NCBI GenBank assembly: GCA_028023455.1
Contig: JAQFVV010000030.1
Location: forward strand, 4,050,501-4,114,500
Length of the DNA stretch: 64,000 nucleotides
Direction: 5' to 3'
Source of the DNA: Epiperipatus broadwayi
Lineage: Eukaryota; Onychophora; Udeonychophora; Euonychophora; Peripatidae
Position 1 is the stretch's first letter. The number at the start of each line of letters is the position of its first letter. Positions 60,001 to 64,000 of the stretch are shown here, piece after piece. The notes beneath the pieces were generated by a model. The model saw only the letters and a list, made by a program, of their open reading frames with translations. It had not been told where the DNA came from and did no database searches. A program made the position numbers and the translations under genes.

Positions 60001-60742
60001 TTTTAAAATAACTTAATCTTATCTAAAGGAGATTTTAATTAGTGAATTTTTACAACTAGTTTTACTTTTTACAGATTCCAGGTGTGGTCGTTAATGACAC
60101 TTGTTTACAATCAAAAATCTTTTTAATTACTTGACCAGCTTTTATTTTTATCATACATTAAAAACAACCTTTTAACATATTTTTTAAAACGAAAACATTT
60201 TTAACATATTTATTTAAAATAATTTACAAACATATTGATATAGCTTTTAAATATATTTTCGAGAAACTTTTCCCTGAAATATATTTAAAAGAAGAAATCT
60301 TTTAACAATTTTTAAAGAAACATTTAATAGTATTTTTAGATAACGGCTTTTACATATTATAGAATCATGTCTTTCTTCTATATAGCACAGATTATATATC
60401 CACATACGGAATTACAATATTAAACAACAAAATTAATAATTTACATTTAACTTAAATAATATAACAAACATTTTTAGAAATATTAAATAAATTTAGTACG
60501 CTATAATTTTACTAATCCTATCTAATTATAGCGTTGGCTCACAAGCAAATATTTAATACTGTTTATACAGACGAGCGAATTTTAAATTTATTAACATTTA
60601 AATAGGTTCGAACTTAGCACAGATGAGAGTGTCATTAGGTTTGATGGTGAAACGATAGGGGCTTGGAAAGTTATCGTTTCAGTACAAATAAAGAATTTTG
60701 CTAAAAAGTTTTTGAGGTGGTTTGGATAAACAATTTTATTTG
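57060..60742. mobile_element. Long foldback element split by an insertion
   Basis: The left arm (57060-57320, CCAAACCACTTCGAACACTT onward) pairs with a right arm made of two parts, 57476-57699 and 60686-60742. Without the insertion the arms join correctly across GTAC, so the original element was about 700 bp with a spacer of about 150 bp. Both arms contain the hinge on the strand pointing out of the centre: CTGAAGA (CTAAAGA on the right), A, a GACTG/CAGTC-type hairpin, GAAACATAGG. The inner arms are A/T-rich mirror sequence (CCCAAATAAAATAATCCAG and its complement). Confidence 0.88.
57700..60681. mobile_element. 2,982-bp insertion with TG...CA ends and 4-bp duplication (solo-LTR-like)
   Basis: The insert begins TGTAACAGTC and ends ATCGTTTCA. 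It is flanked by GTAC at 57696-57699 and 60682-60685, which occurs once in the uninterrupted left arm of the host foldback, so the boundaries are defined to the base. It is less AT-biased than its surroundings in several stretches (57720-57900, 58540-58740, 59570-59750). It has no long ORF and no polymerase or integrase motif. TG/CA ends and a short duplication fit an LTR-type integration: either a very long solo LTR or a non-coding LARD-like element. Inner LTR pairs were not found by eye. Strand unknown. Confidence 0.72.
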
Positions 60743-60744
60743 TT

Positions 60745-61500
60745 AAATTTTCTGAGTATACTCATTTTATTTTATTAGATTTGATATGCATGTTTTTAAA
60801 AAAAAAAAAGTTTTTGAAAAGATATGTAATGTCATTTTGATATCATTTGTGATTTATAACAAAAAATATTTTTAATTACTATTATTAATAACATCATGAT
60901 AATAAATGAACATTGTTAAGAATATTTATTTTAAGTACATAGATGTTATTTGATAGTACAGTGCATTAAAACTGAAATGTTATTTCATTTGTTTTTTTTA
61001 TGAGTTTTGTAAATTGTGAAATTATTATATTTAGTGAACTTCCATACAATGGTATAATTAGTCTATTGTGAACTTGTGGATTCATATGTTATGAAGATCA
61101 GAATCTTCTGTAGATCGATTTTTTTGTGTGTGTGAAAAGAGGAGAAGCAAAAATAAAATAAAAGTTCATTTTCTTGTATCAATTTCTTTATAATTCTTTT
61201 GCAAAAATTTTACATGGTTTTTTTTAATCTAACTTGTTAGTAAATCTTCAATTGAACCCATTTGCAAAATTATGTTAGTATAGGTCATTTTTCTTTGGTT
61301 GCATAATAAATAATGTGTTGGGGTTTTACAAATCTAAAAAGTCTTTGGACATTAAGACACTGTGATCAAATAAGAAAAAGTATTACGAGTACTAATTTAT
61401 TGTTGCTTTTCAACAATTTTTAATGCTCATTACCATAGCATCTCGTATTTTATAACTCATAAAATAATGGTTTTGTTATAATGGGACTCAGTTAGGTTAT
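60745..61500. other. AT-rich spacer
   Basis: Nothing recognised. Confidence 0.5.
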
Positions 61501-61508
61501 CATCGTCA

Positions 61509-61760
61509 TCAACCATTGTCAATCCACCGCAGGATGAAGGTCTCTCCAAGTTCAATCCATTTTCTCCAATCTTTAGCTTCTTTTCTCCACATCACCCCTG
61601 CACACTTTCTTATTTCATCTATCCATCTCACATCTGGTCTCTTTCTGGGTCTTTTACACTCTCTTGGAATCCCGTTTAAGACTTCAATTGTCCATCTATT
61701 ATCATCTCTTCTAGCAATATGTCCAGCCCAACTCCACTTCAGTCTTTTAATTTTTTCAAT
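61509..61760 (-). pseudogene. RTE-like retrotransposon, truncated 3' end with open frame
   Basis: On the minus strand an uninterrupted frame of over 80 codons ends with TGA at 61511-61509. It contains LKWSWAGHIARRDDNRWT, then a basic KRPRKRPDVRWIDE and a KWIELGE end, the C-terminal signature of RTE-type ORF2 proteins. It is followed by a short GATGAC-type tail on the minus strand (61508-61495). Upstream the similarity stops abruptly near 61762 in A/T sequence, so this is a 5'-truncated insertion. It is better preserved than the copy at 11770-14600, which has frameshifts in the same segment. The plus-strand ORF covering it is an artefact. Confidence 0.88.
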
Positions 61761-61764
61761 AATA

Positions 61765-62890
61765 GTATTTTATTATGCATTTTTTATTTTACTATTGTTA
61801 GTAGAACAAATTATAATGACATATATATATATGTTCAATACTATATATGTTCTTATTTAATATTACTTCTGCTTTTGGTTCTTGTAAAGTATTAATGTAA
61901 ACATATTGCAATTTTGATATTAATATATTATCCATTTTTAACTTTTAAGCATTTAAATAGTCCAACTTTTTACTTAGACATCATTGTTGATATCCCCCCC
62001 CCCCCCAGCAACTATGGCCTTTATTTAAATATTTCATTTTCTTTATCTTCACATTTTGATATAATTAAAAAATGTCAGATCTGCTGCCAATAGTTTTATC
62101 TTGGAATTATAGTTGAAAAGAAAATTAACTATATTTCCTAACTTAATAATTTTACCAGGTAAAATGAACTTGCAGTAGTAATTTAATAATATACCTTTAT
62201 CCAATATAAACCTCCTTGTCTTTAAAGTATCTCTATGCTGCTGAAAACTTAATTATTAAAAAATAATTACTTGAAATATCTACTGTATAAGATTTATATT
62301 TACAAAATACATTATATTATTTTGTTTTTTAATAATATTTTTATATAATAGTAAGAAGAAAAAATTCCCCTCAGCTTTATAATAACAGTAATCTAATTAT
62401 TCATTGTCATATAATTAAAACATTTGCAGGATTATGTTTATTTGCATAATATTCTGCAGGTTTAGTAATTAAGTTTATTTTTTAAAAATATCAACTGCTG
62501 CAAGCCTTTTTTAAAAAGTTAATGTTATTCTGTTGCTATGTTTTTTAATAGAAAAAAATTCAAAATGACCAATTAAATTAAGGCTGATGATTAGATACCC
62601 ACATTAATTTGTTTGAAAAATTAAATAAATAGTTGTGATTTATTTAAATAAGTAGCAAAAATTATAAAGCCTAGCTTAATGATCTCTAGATGTTAGAAGT
62701 TGCTGGATTTGGCGGAATCAGATTATATCTTATCACTGTTTAATGAAGATTATTGTTTCTCATCATTTACATTTTAAATTTGATTGTGAACATAATTCTA
62801 TATTGAGGAAACTTTTGCTCCTATGACCAAAATTTGATTATTAGAATTATTAATTTTCTACTTCTTCCTTTTTTATGTATTGATTTCTAC
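61765..62890. other. AT-rich DNA, nothing recognised
   Basis: C run at 61996-62008; otherwise low-complexity A+T. Confidence 0.5.
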
Positions 62891-62896
62891 TTTATT

Positions 62897-63093
62897 CATA
62901 CCATTTGCACCTTTCTTAAACACTTTATTAATACCAAACTAACAGTTTCCACTGTCCTGCAGTCATCATCAGACCTCTTGTGTTTTCGAAATAGACTTGT
63001 CAAGAGCTCAAATGACTGCAGGACAATAGAAATTGTTAGTTTGATATAAATAAAAGTATTGATAAAGTGTTTAGGAAAGGAGTAAATGGTATG
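62897..63093. mobile_element. Foldback element with hammerhead-like hinge
   Basis: The left arm (ATACCATTTGCACCTTTCTT, then AACACTTTATTAATACCAAA) pairs with the right arm ending AGTAAATGGTAT. The left-arm hinge on the minus strand reads GTCTGATGA, TG, an ACTG/CAGT hairpin with loop CAGGA, then GGAAAC; the right-arm copy on the plus strand is more decayed (CTCAAATGACTGCAGG...ATAGAAA). The adjacent AATAAAGTGTTT resembles the AATAAAG after the hinge in the 57 kb element, linking these families. Confidence 0.85.
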
Positions 63094-63094
63094 A

Positions 63095-64000
63095 TAGAAT
63101 TATCAATGATTTTTTTTTAAAAGGTACAAACTGTTACCCTATTATAGGTGTTAAATCTATTCTGAGTATTTTAGAGAAATTGCATATATTAGATATGTAT
63201 TGCTTTTATATAGATTGCTATTAAAAAAATTAAGAATTTCATATCTCACTCTTATGTTTCTAAAACAATAACATTCCATTATAATTAGATACTGAGCTAA
63301 TTATATATAATGGACTAAGAACTTTCACTTTGTTCCTTGGCTTAGTTATGTTCTGCGACTTATATGAATGTCTTTTGTTACTGTATTTTTTTTTCAATTA
63401 ACAACTATTACTGTTATGCTAATACATTCCTTGGCAGAATGTTAAAAGTGAACTGAAGTTGAATGAAATTGTGAATTGAAGTTGAAATTGTCAGATGGAG
63501 GTGGCATTCTAAAAGATATTCTTTTTAGTTTGGTTTGTTTTTAAATTACTATATATACATAATAAATTAATAGAATATAGAGGTGCAGTTTTTGTTTTAA
63601 TGTATAAATTACAAATGTTTATTCTTCAAAAAAAGAATAGTTTCAGAGCTCTTCAAAAGATTGAAAATAATATAATATACTATTTACTTTGGAAATTTTT
63701 TTTTAACTTGTGATAATTTTTTTTTATGATCTATATTATAACTTTCTTTCATATGTATATAATTTATGATATATATAATAAAATTGTTAATTTTAATCTG
63801 ATATTTTTATTTATGAAATTTCAAATTGCAATACTGTATATTATTGTAGTGTATTCAGCTATGAAGCTGAAGCTGACTACCAACAATTGTCACAAAATTA
63901 TTAATTACCCAAAACGTTATTAAATAATAATAAATATATTTATTTACATATTATATATATATACACATTAACAATTAGGCCTTGATTTACAGTTCTAAAT
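63095..64000. other. AT-rich DNA to window end
   Basis: Nothing recognised. The ORF at 63726-63923 is Ile/Tyr/Phe-rich, as expected from A+T-rich sequence. Confidence 0.5.

Noticed and set aside
61516-61860. 114-codon plus-strand ORF
   Set aside because: It is the antisense of the RTE C-terminal frame.

Overview
This window looks like a gene-poor, very AT-rich (by eye about one quarter G+C) stretch of an animal nuclear genome, probably an invertebrate. There are no operons, Shine-Dalgarno sites or long ORFs. The recognisable sequence is a dense set of animal-type mobile elements: tRNA-derived SINEs, RTE-like and Jockey-like non-LTR retrotransposons, a Ty3/gypsy relic, hAT DNA transposons and many large foldback (inverted-repeat) elements. 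I cannot name the species. No host gene can be annotated with confidence; one short candidate exon (24784-24903) and one transposase-like ORF (45479-45625) are offered at low confidence.

Layout. 1-9 kb: an ATA/TAA microsatellite, a 66-bp tandem repeat, the 3' end of a Jockey-like element (about 3030-3365), a foldback with a tRNA-like core (3652-3978), a non-LTR C-terminal relic (4570-5370), SINE copy 1 (5807-5920), a fresh 81-bp tandem duplication (6493-6654) and an unidentified retroelement-like segment with a polyadenylation-like tail (7780-8480). 9-17 kb: a near-perfect foldback (about 9080-9437), two nested foldbacks (9591-10425), a direct repeat carrying hammerhead motifs (10870-11465), a nearly full-length but broken RTE-like element (about 11770-14600), two copies of one small foldback family (15 and 16 kb) and a tRNA-like relic. 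17-23 kb: a decayed Jockey-like element on + (about 17560-19540), then a decayed Ty3/gypsy pol on - (about 19850-22250) hosting SINE copy 2. 23-37 kb: mostly featureless AT-rich DNA with one MITE (29355-29578). 37-42 kb: a GC-richer island, SINE copy 3 and a decayed hAT transposon with both ends and an exact 8-bp target duplication (38509-41234). 43-55 kb: more foldbacks, SINE copy 4 and a 71-bp tandem repeat. 55-64 kb: a 284-bp hAT MITE, a long foldback split by a 2,982-bp insertion with a 4-bp target duplication, a truncated RTE 3' end and a final foldback.

The most interesting signal is structured RNA in the repeats. On the minus strand at 11320-11267 there is a complete type I hammerhead ribozyme by hand folding: consensus core, closed stem II, a stem I with an internal loop, and a minimal palindromic stem III. 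A mutated copy lies 405 bp away in the same orientation, an arrangement recalling Penelope-like elements and retrozymes. The 9.1-9.4 kb foldback carries hammerhead-like folds on both strands, the 54.2 kb foldback has a third version with one core change, and at least five other foldbacks keep a related core-like hinge (CTGAWGA, short hairpin, GAAA). This suggests that several unrelated-looking foldbacks are non-autonomous elements organised around a hammerhead-type RNA. All folds were done by eye; none was computed.
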